This document shows positions 1 through 8,125 of a stretch of 64,000 nucleotides of DNA, one piece after another. Origin of the DNA: Bacteroidales bacterium (lineage in GTDB: Bacteria; Bacteroidota; Bacteroidia; Bacteroidales; UBA932); assembly GCA_004554455.1 (NCBI GenBank), contig SFMG01000008.1, positions 1-64,000 of the forward strand, in the 5' to 3' direction. The translations under genes were made by a program, and so were the position numbers. The notes under the pieces were generated by a model. The model did no database searches. It worked only from the letters and a program-made list of their open reading frames with translations, and was not told where the DNA came from. Within the stretch, counting starts at the first letter, position 1. Each line of letters starts with the position of its first letter.

Positions 1-1
1 G

Positions 2-73
2 AGACTTGCCAGTCAGGTCATCTTCGCTCCGGAACTCGGACAATGGAACTACCTCGTCAAACCGGCCAACTGA
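2..73 (+). CDS. C-terminal end of an unidentified protein (partial)
   Basis: One frame runs open from the left edge to a TGA at 71-73 and encodes 23 residues ending in LVKPAN. Its composition (VIFAPELGQWNYLVKP) looks like the end of a real protein and not random sequence, but no family can be named from so little. The gene converges on the barrel protein that ends at 169. The A/T-rich 95 bp between them shows no clear hairpin terminator. The other two forward frames here are judged to be shadows. Confidence 0.45.
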   Translation, partial: RLASQVIFAPELGQWNYLVKPAN

Positions 74-168
74 TGCAACTTATTTTTTACACATTACTAG
101 GATTAAACGTGTTCCTTTTTTTGCCGGCTGCAAATATATAAAAAAATTCCTATGCTATATACAATGTC

Positions 169-3100
169 CTACATTCTCGGGCCAGGCATAGGGCCTCTCG
201 GACCGCCTGGGCCTCCAGGACCACCAGGACCACCAGGACCACCAGGACCACCAGGACCGCGGCGGCTTCCCATCTGCTGACCAGCCTTTCCGAAGTTGCC
301 GAAGCGGTAGGTCAGGGAAACCATCACATAGCGGCCGAGCGTGTTGTTGCGGACCTCGCGGTGGTAGCCGTCGGTGTCAGTCACCGTAAGTGTCTTGCTC
401 TGGTTCAGTATGTCGTAACACTTGAGCGAGAGGGTGAAACGCTCCTTGAAGAGAAGTTTGGTTATTTCGGCATTGAGTACACATTCAGGAGCCTGTTCGG
501 TAGTATAGCCCCTATACCAGTTGTAGCTGCAGTCTGCATTGATTCCCACGCCTCCCGGTATGGTCCAGAGCATTTCTGCCTGTACCTGGTTCGCCCAGGT
601 GATTGCCTCGCTGGCATTCTCGAGGGTGTACCAAGGCTTGTTGAGCCTCATTCTGCCGCTTACACTCGCCTCCACGAAATTGTTGCGGTAGGTGAGCTTC
701 AGCCTTTCCATGAATGTGAGGTTGGCATTGCGGTTGGTTATGAACCAGTCCGCAAGGTTCTCGCTGTGGTCGGCGGCAAAGAAATCCCTGTTGAAGCTGT
801 CGTAGTCGAACTCTGCCGTGGAAGCGTTGTAGTAGCGGGAGGTAAGCTCGGCGCTCTTTTCGCTCCTTCCCGTATATGAGGCAGAGGAAGTGAAGCTCAG
901 GTTCGACATATTCGATATGGAGAAGCCGGACTTGGCAATAGGGCTGTTGAGGAAGTAACCGAAATTCAGGTTGCCCGAAAGAGGCCCGTTGAAAGGCATC
1001 GAGTACCTTACGCCGGCAGCGTCATACCACTGCGCGTTGGAGATGCCGTCCTGCACCATGGAAGCATTGATATGGCCCCTTATGGAGAAGAAAGTCTTCT
1101 TGTTGGTATGTCCGAACATACCCCTGAGGCTATGGGTGAAATACGGGGTGAGGTAAGGGTTTCCGAATCCCACGTTGAGAGGGTCGCTGTTGTCCGGCAC
1201 AGGTATGAGCTGGGATGTGGAAGGCTGGCTGCTGCGGCCACGGTAGAAGAAACGCAAATCCGTGTTGTCGTTGATATCGTAGCTGAACATAGCCTGCGGC
1301 GCCCAGTTGTACTTGACACTGTGGTATTTCTCCCCGTTAGTGAGGTTGTCGGTAATGGTCGGCTGGAAGTTCAGACCCAGCTGGGTGCGCAGCTTCTTGG
1401 TCTGGTACTGGAGGGTAAGGCCGGCACGGTGACTCTGACTGTTGTTGGTTATGTCGTTTGAATATATAGCGTTCAGCGTCTCGCCTGCAGCAACGTATTC
1501 GAGGCGACGGTTGCCCAGTTCATCGACGTAAGTCGTATTTTCCACGGCGCTGTCGTAGCTGTTCTTGTCCTGGGTATTGTGGCTCCAGGAATACTGGTAG
1601 CTCATTTCGAGAAAGAGCTTGTCTGTCAGCGGCTCGGTATATACGGCACGGGCCCTTATCGAGGCGGCCTGGGAACGGCTGTCGTAGCGCTGGTTCACGA
1701 AGCTGCTCTGCCACCCGTCATCGAAAAGCACGTCGGTCATCGACTGGTTGAAACCGGTAATCTTGTTGTCGCTGTAACTGTAGCGCATATTCACGGAAAA
1801 GGTCCTGCCTGCCTTTTCGCCTATCTTCTGACGGAAGAGCAGGAAGCCGCTGGTCTGCCAGCTGTTGTTGGCGCCATTTGTACTGGAGAAACCCCTGTTG
1901 GTGGAATCCCTCTGCTCACCGTTACGGGTCAGGGTTGCAGTCTTGGAATACTCGTCGAAGCTACCGCTTCCGAAATTGAACTGAGGCTCGAAGAGAATGG
2001 AAGTCTTGTCCGAGAACTTGTGCTCAAGCCTGATTCCGAAACGGTGGCCCTGGGCGAGGGTGTTGGACCAGCCGTCACTGTCGGAAATGAGGTCCCTTCC
2101 GTCGTCCTTGTAGGTAATCTTGCTCGAAGACTCTTCTATCTCCTTCTTGCTGCCATTGTAGAGATAGTTGCCTCCCAGATCCATTCTGCCGTCCAGCAGG
2201 GTCCAGACTCCGTTGAGTCCGCCCATCCAGGAAGTGAGTATGCCGCTGTTGTTTCCCCACATTCCGCCGCCACGGCCCATTCCACCGCTGCCGCCTCTCA
2301 TTGCGGTCATCATGGACCCGGCCATATCGTTGAAGCCCCTGTTGTTGGTGTTGTTTCCATTCAATATCAGGCTGATCTGCCTCTTGTCTGTGAAATTCCC
2401 CACCATAGCTGCGCCCTGCCAGCGTGCCGGCTGGCCAAGGCCCACGGTCTGGATGTCGTGTCCGCCACCGCCCATAACATTGCCGAACCAGCCGTTCATC
2501 ATTCCCCTCTTTATGCTGAGGTCGATGATGGTCTCCTCCTCGCCGTCGTCAATGCCGGTGAACATTGCCTGGTCGGATTTCTTCTCGACCACCTTCACCT
2601 TCTCGACTATCTTGGCAGGTATGTTTTTGGTCGCGAGAGAAGGGTCGTCCAGGAAGAAGGTCTTGCCGTCAATGGTTATCTTCTTGATTTCCTCTCCGTT
2701 GGCCGTAACCTTGCCGTCGGAATCCACTTCGACGCCCGGAAGCTTCTTGAGCAGCTGTTCGAGCATATCGTTGTCAGTAGTCCTGAAAGATGAGGCATTG
2801 TATTCTATGGTATCCTTCTTCACCGTGATCGGATTTCCCACGGCGGACACACTGGCAGCATCCAGCACCTGGCTGTCCTGTTCCATCTTGACCTTGCCGA
2901 GAGCGAGGTCTTTGTCCGCAACGCTGATCTCGAGGGAATAGGTCTTGTAACCGAGCAATTCGGCCTTCAGGGTGTAGCTGCCCTTCTGCACCTTTTCTAA
3001 TGAGGCGTTGCCGCTTGCATCCGAAAGTGTATATTTGGAGGCCTTGGAGGCCCCTTTCGGCGTCAGGGAGACGGTAGCGAAGGACACTGCCTCACCGTTG

Positions 3101-3195
3101 GAGGCGTCTTCGAGGGATATGGTGACTTTTCTCGTCTGCGCGATTGCCGAGATGCTCAGGAAAATGCTTACAATACAGAATACGAATTTTCTCAT
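169..3195 (-). CDS. Outer-membrane beta-barrel protein with carboxypeptidase-regulatory-like domain (TonB-receptor-like)
   Basis: A signal peptide (MRKFVFCIVSIFLSISAIAQ) is followed by a CarboxypepD_reg-like beta-sandwich (about residues 22-110), a plug-like region (about 115-230, with LLKKLPGVEVD and GKTFF) and a long C-terminal barrel of the OMP_b-brl_3 type. This is the architecture of large TonB-receptor-like proteins common in Bacteroidetes; it is not SusC and has no SusD partner. A Gly/Met-rich loop lies near residue 300. The C terminus is a Gly-Gly-Pro repeat encoded by a 9-bp tandem repeat (about 205-258). The ATG at 3195 is chosen over an in-frame TTG at 3210 because the signal peptide starts there. 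It lies 84 bp downstream of ruvC on the same strand. The substrate is unknown. Confidence 0.85.
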   Translation of the reverse strand: MRKFVFCIVSIFLSISAIAQTRKVTISLEDASNGEAVSFATVSLTPKGASKASKYTLSDASGNASLEKVQKGSYTLKAELLGYKTYSLEISVADKDLALGKVKMEQDSQVLDAASVSAVGNPITVKKDTIEYNASSFRTTDNDMLEQLLKKLPGVEVDSDGKVTANGEEIKKITIDGKTFFLDDPSLATKNIPAKIVEKVKVVEKKSDQAMFTGIDDGEEETIIDLSIKRGMMNGWFGNVMGGGGHDIQTVGLGQPARWQGAAMVGNFTDKRQISLILNGNNTNNRGFNDMAGSMMTAMRGGSGGMGRGGGMWGNNSGILTSWMGGLNGVWTLLDGRMDLGGNYLYNGSKKEIEESSSKITYKDDGRDLISDSDGWSNTLAQGHRFGIRLEHKFSDKTSILFEPQFNFGSGSFDEYSKTATLTRNGEQRDSTNRGFSSTNGANNSWQTSGFLLFRQKIGEKAGRTFSVNMRYSYSDNKITGFNQSMTDVLFDDGWQSSFVNQRYDSRSQAASIRARAVYTEPLTDKLFLEMSYQYSWSHNTQDKNSYDSAVENTTYVDELGNRRLEYVAAGETLNAIYSNDITNNSQSHRAGLTLQYQTKKLRTQLGLNFQPTITDNLTNGEKYHSVKYNWAPQAMFSYDINDNTDLRFFYRGRSSQPSTSQLIPVPDNSDPLNVGFGNPYLTPYFTHSLRGMFGHTNKKTFFSIRGHINASMVQDGISNAQWYDAAGVRYSMPFNGPLSGNLNFGYFLNSPIAKSGFSISNMSNLSFTSSASYTGRSEKSAELTSRYYNASTAEFDYDSFNRDFFAADHSENLADWFITNRNANLTFMERLKLTYRNNFVEASVSGRMRLNKPWYTLENASEAITWANQVQAEMLWTIPGGVGINADCSYNWYRGYTTEQAPECVLNAEITKLLFKERFTLSLKCYDILNQSKTLTVTDTDGYHREVRNNTLGRYVMVSLTYRFGNFGKAGQQMGSRRGPGGPGGPGGPGGPGGPGGPRGPMPGPRM
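205..258. repeat. 9-bp tandem repeat encoding Gly-Gly-Pro
   Basis: About five near-perfect copies of CCAGGACCA lie inside the 3' end of the barrel gene and give a (GPG)n tail. Perfect short tandem repeats of this kind can change length by slippage; a 9-bp unit would keep the frame. Confidence 0.85.
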
Positions 3196-3279
3196 CTTTC
3201 TTAATTTCAACCCTATTTGGACAAAGGATCCGGGATAAGGTTTAATCTGACTATTACGATTACAGGGGATTTGCCGATA

Positions 3280-3834
3280 TTACTTGATTCTGTCCGGATT
3301 CGAGGCAATGAAGGACTTCCAATCCCCCTTGCCCCGGGAAGAAGAGAAAGGATTGCTGCTCTGGTAGAAATGGCAAAGGGCGATGGCCAGGGCATCCGTA
3401 GCGTCCAGATACTCGGGGTCTATGTCTATGCCCAGGGTCTTTTCGACCATCATGGCAACCTGCGTCTTGGACGCAAGGCCGTTGCCGCAGATCGCTATCT
3501 TCGCCTGGCTCGGGGCATATTCGTGGACGGATATGCCTTCCCGCACCGCCGCGATTATGGCTGCCCCCTGGGCACGGCCGAGTTTGAGCACCACCTGGGC
3601 ATTCTTGCCCATGAAGGGAGACTCGACGGCAAGCGCATCCGGGTGATATTCGGCGACCAGTTCCTCAACTCCGGCATTGATATTTACCAGCTTCTCGTAA
3701 GGATCCCGCAGCTTTCGCAGGTCGAATACGCCCATTGTCACATAATGCGGCCTGCCCCCTTCAACACGGATAACCCCGTAACCAAGAATGTTGGTTCCGG
3801 GGTCGATTCCGAGTATGGTGCTGTCCTTAATCAA
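3280..3834 (-). CDS. ruvC: Holliday junction resolvase RuvC
   Basis: This is the endonuclease that resolves Holliday junctions left by RuvAB branch migration. At 184 residues it has the usual size. The acidic catalytic set is visible: Asp11 in GIDPGT, Glu71 in AVESPF, and Asp144/Asp147 in YLDATDALA. The GNGLASK segment typical of the family is also present. Its start overlaps the end of serS by 8 bp, so the two are probably co-transcribed and translationally coupled. Confidence 0.96.
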   Translation of the reverse strand: MIKDSTILGIDPGTNILGYGVIRVEGGRPHYVTMGVFDLRKLRDPYEKLVNINAGVEELVAEYHPDALAVESPFMGKNAQVVLKLGRAQGAAIIAAVREGISVHEYAPSQAKIAICGNGLASKTQVAMMVEKTLGIDIDPEYLDATDALAIALCHFYQSSNPFSSSRGKGDWKSFIASNPDRIK

Positions 3835-5098
3835 TAACGTCGAATCCGGTATAAGGCCTGAGGACCTCAGGAATGATTATCTTTCCGTCTTTCTGACAGT
3901 TCTCGAGCAGGGTGGCCACCACGCGAGGGAGGGCGAGCGAACTGCCGTTAAGAGTGTGGCAGAGCTGGGTCTTGCCATCGGAGTCCTTGTAGCGGAGCTT
4001 CAGGCGGTTGGCCTGATAGGACTCGAAGTTGGACACGGATGAAATCTCGAGCCAGCGTTTCTGGGCTGCCGAGAAGAGCTCGAAGTCATAGGTAATGGCG
4101 GAAGTGAAGCTCATGTCACCGCCGCAGAGGCGGAGTATCCTGTAAGGCAGGCCGAGTTTGTTCACTATGCTCTCCACGTGCGCAATCATCTCATCCAGAG
4201 CTGCGTAGGAATTCTCCGGCTTCTCGACACGCACGATTTCAACCTTGTCGAACTGGTGCAGACGGTTCAGGCCACGCACGTCCTTGCCGTAGGAACCGGC
4301 CTCGCGGCGGAAGCAAGGGGTGTAGGCGGTCATCTTCTGAGGGAAGTCACTCTCCTTGAGTATGACGTCACGGAAAATATTGGTTACAGGGACCTCTGCC
4401 GTAGGCACCATATAGAAGTCATCAAGATTGGCGTGGTACATCTGGCCCTCCTTGTCAGGGAGCTGGCCGGTACCGAAACCGGAAGCGGCATTCACCATCA
4501 CAGGCGGCTCAACCTCCAGATAGCCGGCCTCGGTGTTGCAGTCGAGGAAGAAATTGATGAGGGCTCTCTGAAGTCTCGCGCCCTTGCCCTTGTAAACAGG
4601 GAATCCTGCGCCGGTGATCTTCACGCCGAGGTCGAAGTCGATGATGTCCAACTTCTTGGCAAGCTCCCAGTGAGGGAGTGCGTCCGGTCCCAGATCAGGT
4701 ATCTCATTGCCCATCTTGACCACGAGATTGTCTTCCGCGCTCTTGCCCTCCGGAACGAGATCGCAAGGGATATTCGGAAGCAGGACTATGAGCGAGTCGA
4801 GTTCCGCCTGGTTGTCGGAGGACTTCTTCTCCAGTTCGGCTGACTTTGCCTTCATAGTTGCGACCTCTGCCTTTGCGGCTTCGGCCTCGGCCTTGCGGCC
4901 TTCCTTCATATATCCGCCTATGAGAGCGGCGGCCTTCTTCTGTTCTGCATTGCAGGCATCTATTTCAAGCTGCAGAGCACGGCGATTGGCGTCGAGTTCA
5001 TTGATTCTTGTCACAATCCCGCGTGCATCGAACTGCTTTTTAGCAAGCTTCTCAATCACAAGCTCCGGCTGTTCACGGAGCAATTTAAGTGTAAGCAT
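3827..5098 (-). CDS. serS: Serine--tRNA ligase
   Basis: This cytoplasmic class II aminoacyl-tRNA synthetase charges tRNA-Ser. At 423 residues it has the normal bacterial length. An N-terminal long coiled-coil arm (about residues 30-100, rich in Ala, Glu and Lys) is followed by the class II core, with motif 2 near FRREAGSYGKD and motif 3 near NGSSLALPR. It is preceded by the rpmA terminator and its own TATATTTG box, and followed by ruvC with an 8-bp overlap. Confidence 0.97.
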   Translation of the reverse strand: MLTLKLLREQPELVIEKLAKKQFDARGIVTRINELDANRRALQLEIDACNAEQKKAAALIGGYMKEGRKAEAEAAKAEVATMKAKSAELEKKSSDNQAELDSLIVLLPNIPCDLVPEGKSAEDNLVVKMGNEIPDLGPDALPHWELAKKLDIIDFDLGVKITGAGFPVYKGKGARLQRALINFFLDCNTEAGYLEVEPPVMVNAASGFGTGQLPDKEGQMYHANLDDFYMVPTAEVPVTNIFRDVILKESDFPQKMTAYTPCFRREAGSYGKDVRGLNRLHQFDKVEIVRVEKPENSYAALDEMIAHVESIVNKLGLPYRILRLCGGDMSFTSAITYDFELFSAAQKRWLEISSVSNFESYQANRLKLRYKDSDGKTQLCHTLNGSSLALPRVVATLLENCQKDGKIIIPEVLRPYTGFDVID

Positions 5099-5143
5099 AA
5101 CCTTATGTTTTTCTAATCGTGTTAGCTATTGCATTCAAGCCGG

Positions 5144-5151
5144 CAAATATA
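5144..5151 (-). promoter_or_regulatory. Putative -7 box of serS promoter
   Basis: On the minus strand TATATTTG matches the Bacteroidetes -7 consensus TAnnTTTG, 46 bp before the serS ATG and just after the rpmA terminator. No clear TTG/TTTG is seen 19-20 bp further upstream, so support is partial. Confidence 0.5.
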
Positions 5152-5153
5152 AA

Positions 5154-5185
5154 TAAAAAAGAGGAGAAAGTGTTTGACTTTCTCC
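5154..5185 (-). terminator. Rho-independent terminator of rplU-rpmA
   Basis: On the minus strand a 9-bp stem (GGAGAAAGT / ACTTTCTCC) with a 5-nt loop is followed by TCTTTTTT. It lies directly after the rpmA stop codon at 5211. Confidence 0.88.
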
Positions 5186-5210
5186 CCCAAATGAATCGAA
5201 ATCTGTGCTA

Positions 5211-5471
5211 TCAGTTCTCGAAAGGAACTACAGATACGTATGACTTGTTGTTTGCCTTCTTGCGGAAAACAACCGTACCGTCAACGAGTGCGTAAAGAGT
5301 GTGGTCCTTGCCCATTCCTACATTGAGTCCAGGGTTGTGAACCGTTCCCCTCTGGCGGACAATGATATTGCCAGCCTTTACCTTCTCGCTACCGAACTTC
5401 TTGAGGCCTAATCTTTTGCTCTCTGATTCACGACCGTTCTTAGAACTACCGACGCCTTTTTTGTGTGCCAT
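5211..5471 (-). CDS. rpmA: 50S ribosomal protein L27
   Basis: An 86-residue large-subunit protein whose N-terminal tail reaches toward the peptidyl-transferase centre. The N terminus [13 protein letters not shown] and the segment [10 protein letters not shown] are typical of L27. It sits 24 bp downstream of rplU, the usual bacterial pairing, and is closed by a strong terminator. Confidence 0.97.
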   Translation of the reverse strand: MAHKKGVGSSKNGRESESKRLGLKKFGSEKVKAGNIIVRQRGTVHNPGLNVGMGKDHTLYALVDGTVVFRKKANNKSYVSVVPFEN

Positions 5472-5495
5472 AATCTCAAATCTTTAAAACATTAA

Positions 5496-5807
5496 TTAAG
5501 CGATCTCAACGATCTGAAGTTTGGTAAGATACTGACGGTGACCGTTCAGCTTCTGATAACCTTTGCGACGTCTCTTCTTGAATACAAGCACCTTGTCGGC
5601 CTTGCAAGAGTCGTCGAGAACAGTTGCCTTCACCACTGCACCCTCTACGTAAGGGGCACCGACCTTTACAGATCCGTCTGCCTCCACGAGGAGCACCTTG
5701 TTGAATTCAACAGCAGCACCTTTCTCAGCCGCAAGGCGGTTGACAAAGATTTCATTGCCAGCTTCTACCTTGAACTGCTGGCCTGCGATGTCCACAATTG
5801 CGTACAT
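5496..5807 (-). CDS. rplU: 50S ribosomal protein L21
   Basis: This 103-residue large-subunit protein starts [12 protein letters not shown], the family N terminus. The open frame extends 72 bp further upstream, but that stretch lies in the transcript leader and forms a hairpin, so the ATG at 5807 is taken as the start. The C-terminal [16 protein letters not shown] is the expected basic rRNA-binding region. It is transcribed with rpmA. Confidence 0.96.
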   Translation of the reverse strand: MYAIVDIAGQQFKVEAGNEIFVNRLAAEKGAAVEFNKVLLVEADGSVKVGAPYVEGAVVKATVLDDSCKADKVLVFKKRRRKGYQKLNGHRQYLTKLQIVEIA

Positions 5808-5840
5808 TACACTAAAAAACTTTAAAAAGTTTTGACTGCA

Positions 5841-5862
5841 AGCGCCCGGTCCACGTGACCGG
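5841..5862 (-). promoter_or_regulatory. Hairpin in the rplU-rpmA leader
   Basis: A perfect 6-bp GC stem (CCGGTC / GACCGG) with a 5-nt loop lies in the roughly 90-nt leader between the promoter and the L21 start, followed on the transcript by GGGCGCT. The same stretch (plus-strand AGCGCCC, then GGTCCAC) recurs in the rpsO leader at 49029-49052. Feedback control by a ribosomal protein is a reasonable inference but is not shown. Confidence 0.55.
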
Positions 5863-5900
5863 AACTTCAAGAGCTCCACAGCCTTCTACATTTGAGCTGG

Positions 5901-5930
5901 CAAATGTAAGAATAAAATATCAATACACAA
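5901..5930 (-). promoter_or_regulatory. Bacteroidetes-type promoter of rplU-rpmA
   Basis: On the minus strand TTG (5930-5928), a 19-bp spacer and TACATTTG (5908-5901) match the -33 and -7 consensus exactly. Transcription would begin near 5895 and give a leader of about 90 nt. Confidence 0.75.
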
Positions 5931-5951
5931 TGGATTAACAAAAATGTTTTG

Positions 5952-5959
5952 TACTTTTG
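5952..5959 (+). promoter_or_regulatory. Putative -7 box of the ATPase-Sir2 pair
   Basis: TACTTTTG fits TAnnTTTG and lies 27 bp before the ATG at 5987. The -33 element is not clear. It stands back to back with the rplU promoter. Confidence 0.5.
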
Positions 5960-5986
5960 CGCGTATAGACAGCTTCTTCAAATCCT

Positions 5987-7135
5987 ATGGACAGTTACTT
6001 CACATACGAGAAACCGGTCAGCGGAAAGGCCTTCGTCGGAAGGAAGATGGAGTGCCAGGCCGTCTGCAACCTGCTGATGTCAGGACAGCATATAGTTCTT
6101 TACGAGCCTCCGAAGAGCGGAAAGTCCTCACTCCTGCACCAGTCCCTGCTATCCCTGCAGCTCAATGCCAAACCTTTCAACGTGTGCAGGGTGAATGCGA
6201 TGGGCTCGATGAATATGCAGCACTTCCTTACGCGTTTCGGAAACTGCGTCATCCGCTCCTGCGTCAGCACGCCGGACGAATATGCCCGCACAGTACAGGA
6301 ACTGCTGCCCGGCACCCACTTCGTTTTCGACAGGCAGCGCTTTGCCGATGCCGACGAGGTTGTGTCGTCCAACTGGGACCTCGACGCTAACGATGCGCTG
6401 GAAATGTTCCGGCTGCCCGCCCGCCTTGCCGCCCGGGATTCCCTGAGACTTGCGGTAATCGTGGATGAATTCCAGAACATCGAGGCTATGGATGACGGAG
6501 CTGTGCTACTGCGCAGCCTCAAGAAGGTCCTCCAGGAGGAGAGCTGCGGCAGCTCCTGGACCAGCAGCTTTATTTTCTGCGGGTCGCGCTACAACGCGAT
6601 GAAGGAAATCTTCGGCAGGGGACCGATGTTCCACGGACTGGTCAGCCACGTCAGTCTAAGCCGCATCGAAGATATGGAAATATCGGAGTATATACGCAAA
6701 GGCGTGAACATTTCGGGAAAAGTGATCGAAAAGGACGCGCTGCTCAGCATAATCAAGCACTTCGACAGCAATATGTGGTATATCAACCATTTTATGTCGA
6801 TCTGTGATGCCAGGACCAAGGGCTACTTCAATGACAGTGTCTTCAGCACGGGCCTGGAATGCCTGCTGGCGATACACGAGCCGCGTTATATGGGCATTAT
6901 GGCGAACCTGACCGGACATCAGGTCAGTCTGCTCAAGGCGATAATCGATGGTGTGACCCGCTTCACAGCCAGCGATGTGATACGCAGCTATTCACTCAAC
7001 TCCTCCGCAAATGTGAGCAGGGTCAAGGACGCCCTTATGAAGAAGGAAATCATCAGTTTTACAGACAAGGACGAGCCGGTGATACTGGACATTCTGTTCC
7101 GTTACTGGCTGGAAAACAGATACTTCGTAAAATGA
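5987..7135 (+). CDS. AAA/STAND-type ATP-binding protein
   Basis: This 382-residue ATPase has a P-loop near residue 43 (YEPPKSGKSSLL; the usual first glycine is replaced), a Walker B-like strand IVDEFQ, and a sensor-like segment FIFCGSR. A winged-helix-like C-terminal part resembles the archaeal-type ATPase family (ATPase_2), which often ends with a DNA-binding-like domain. Its stop overlaps the Sir2 start in the sequence ATGA, so the two proteins are probably translated together. The biological role is unknown. A regulatory or toxin-type ATPase is possible, but nothing here proves it. Confidence 0.75.
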   Translation: MDSYFTYEKPVSGKAFVGRKMECQAVCNLLMSGQHIVLYEPPKSGKSSLLHQSLLSLQLNAKPFNVCRVNAMGSMNMQHFLTRFGNCVIRSCVSTPDEYARTVQELLPGTHFVFDRQRFADADEVVSSNWDLDANDALEMFRLPARLAARDSLRLAVIVDEFQNIEAMDDGAVLLRSLKKVLQEESCGSSWTSSFIFCGSRYNAMKEIFGRGPMFHGLVSHVSLSRIEDMEISEYIRKGVNISGKVIEKDALLSIIKHFDSNMWYINHFMSICDARTKGYFNDSVFSTGLECLLAIHEPRYMGIMANLTGHQVSLLKAIIDGVTRFTASDVIRSYSLNSSANVSRVKDALMKKEIISFTDKDEPVILDILFRYWLENRYFVK

Positions 7136-7806
7136 ACAAAAAGAAAATGGCAGTGCTTACCGGAGCCGGAGTCGGTCTCTGGGAGAATTACGATGTCAGT
7201 GAGGTCTGCGACATCAGCGCCTGGCCAAGGAATCCCGGGCTGATGCTCCGTTTCTACAATGAGCGCAGGGCCCAGCTGGCCACGGTCAAGCCGAACGCGG
7301 CGCATCTCGCAATCGCATCCATGGAGGAGGATTACGACGTTACCGTGGTGACCCAGAATGTGGACAATCTACACGAGAGGGCCGGCAGCACGAAAATCAT
7401 ACATCTCCACGGGGAACTCACCAAGGTTCGCCCGGAGGACAGTTACAACGAGAATGACGGCTTCAGCACCTCCAAGGTCATCGACGTGGGATATGAGCCC
7501 GTCAATCTTGGAGACCTCTCCCCGGACGGAGTTCAGCTGAGGCCCCACATTGTCTGGTTCGGAGAGGCCGTCCCGAACATAGGCCGTGCAATAGAAGCGG
7601 TCGAACAGGCGGACATTCTCCTCATCGTCGGCACTTCCCTGCAGGTCTATCCCGCCGCCGGCCTCTATGCCTACGCCAAGGCAGGCACCCCAATCTGGCT
7701 CATCGACCCAAAACCTGTCGCGCTCAAGGACAAGCGCATACAACAGATCCGCGATGTCGCCACCTCCGGCATGGAAAGCTTCAAAAAGATTTTGAAATCC
7801 AGATAA
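7132..7806 (+). CDS. Sir2-family NAD-dependent deacylase with a deleted NAD-binding signature
   Basis: This 224-residue protein resembles bacterial CobB-type sirtuins: QNVDNLHERAGS, catalytic HLHGEL (His93), RPHIVWFGEAVP and GTSLQVYPAAG are all present. The N-terminal signature is abnormal. Family members read GAGxS-AESGI-TFR-GLW, but here GAGV (residues 11-14) runs straight into GLWENYD. About 13 residues, normally including the Ser/Ala, Phe and Arg that hold NAD and close the cofactor loop, are missing without a frameshift. Activity is therefore doubtful. The ATG at 7132 overlaps the ATPase stop by 4 bp. The rpsU promoter lies in its last codons. Confidence 0.85.
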   Translation: MNKKKMAVLTGAGVGLWENYDVSEVCDISAWPRNPGLMLRFYNERRAQLATVKPNAAHLAIASMEEDYDVTVVTQNVDNLHERAGSTKIIHLHGELTKVRPEDSYNENDGFSTSKVIDVGYEPVNLGDLSPDGVQLRPHIVWFGEAVPNIGRAIEAVEQADILLIVGTSLQVYPAAGLYAYAKAGTPIWLIDPKPVALKDKRIQQIRDVATSGMESFKKILKSR

Positions 7807-7820
7807 AATATCTACCTTTG
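7791..7820 (+). promoter_or_regulatory. Bacteroidetes-type promoter of rpsU
   Basis: TTTG (7791-7794), an 18-bp spacer and TACCTTTG (7813-7820) fit the consensus. The -33 element lies inside the end of the Sir2 gene, so rpsU can be transcribed independently of that gene. Confidence 0.7.
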
Positions 7821-7833
7821 CACCCGCTAGAAA

Positions 7834-7845
7834 AAAGGAGGTGAT
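7834..7845 (+). promoter_or_regulatory. Exceptionally strong Shine-Dalgarno of rpsU
   Basis: AAAGGAGGTGAT is a 12-nt match to the anti-SD end of 16S rRNA, 8 nt before the rpsU ATG. Almost no other gene in the window has an SD. In Bacteroidetes the ribosome hides its anti-SD in a pocket formed with S21, S18 and S6. A strong SD on rpsU is reported in Flavobacterium as a sensor of ribosomes lacking S21, so this site is probably autoregulatory. Confidence 0.85.
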
Positions 7846-7853
7846 TCAGAGCT

Positions 7854-8048
7854 ATGATTATAGTACCTATCAAGGAAGGTGAAAATATCGAGAAGGCACT
7901 CAAGAAATTCAAGAGGAAATTCGAGAAGACAGGCGCTATCCGCGAGCTTCGCGCACGCAGGGAGTTCCAGAAGCCGTCCGTAGTAAAGAGGAAAGCACGT
8001 ATGAAAGCAATCTATGTGCAGCATCTCCAGCTCAACGACGAGCTTTAA
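7854..8048 (+). CDS. rpsU: 30S ribosomal protein S21
   Basis: A 64-residue basic small-subunit protein that starts MIIVPIKEGENIEKALKKF, with the usual KFEKTGAIRELRAR segment. In Bacteroidetes S21 helps block the anti-SD of 16S rRNA. It has its own promoter, an unusually strong SD and a strong terminator, and so forms a single-gene unit. Downstream lies the first repeat mosaic. Confidence 0.96.
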   Translation: MIIVPIKEGENIEKALKKFKRKFEKTGAIRELRARREFQKPSVVKRKARMKAIYVQHLQLNDEL

Positions 8049-8070
8049 TTGCCTGACTTTCAAGTCATAA

Positions 8071-8104
8071 AAGGATGACATCAGTTGATGTCATCCTTTT
8101 TTTT
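8071..8104 (+). terminator. Rho-independent terminator of rpsU
   Basis: A 13-bp perfect stem (AAGGATGACATCA and its complement) with a tiny loop runs into eight T residues, 22 bp after the rpsU stop. Confidence 0.93.
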
Positions 8105-8125
8105 GTGATTAGCGGAGTGGCGGCG

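Noticed and set aside
1579..2793. Long open frames opposite real genes, such as 1579-2793 (+), 9562-11055 (+), 12730-14721 (+), 16101-17603 (+) and 56228-58051 (+)
   Set aside because: They mirror well-identified genes on the other strand, have no family motifs and show composition expected from the reverse of high-GC codons.
5808..5879. N-terminal extension of L21 (24 more residues)
   Set aside because: L21 proteins begin MYAIV; the extension lies in the transcript leader with a hairpin.
5987..7806. ATPase plus Sir2 as a known anti-phage system
   Set aside because: The Sir2 protein is a short CobB-type enzyme and the ATPase is not HerA-like; no other defence gene or mobile element is nearby.
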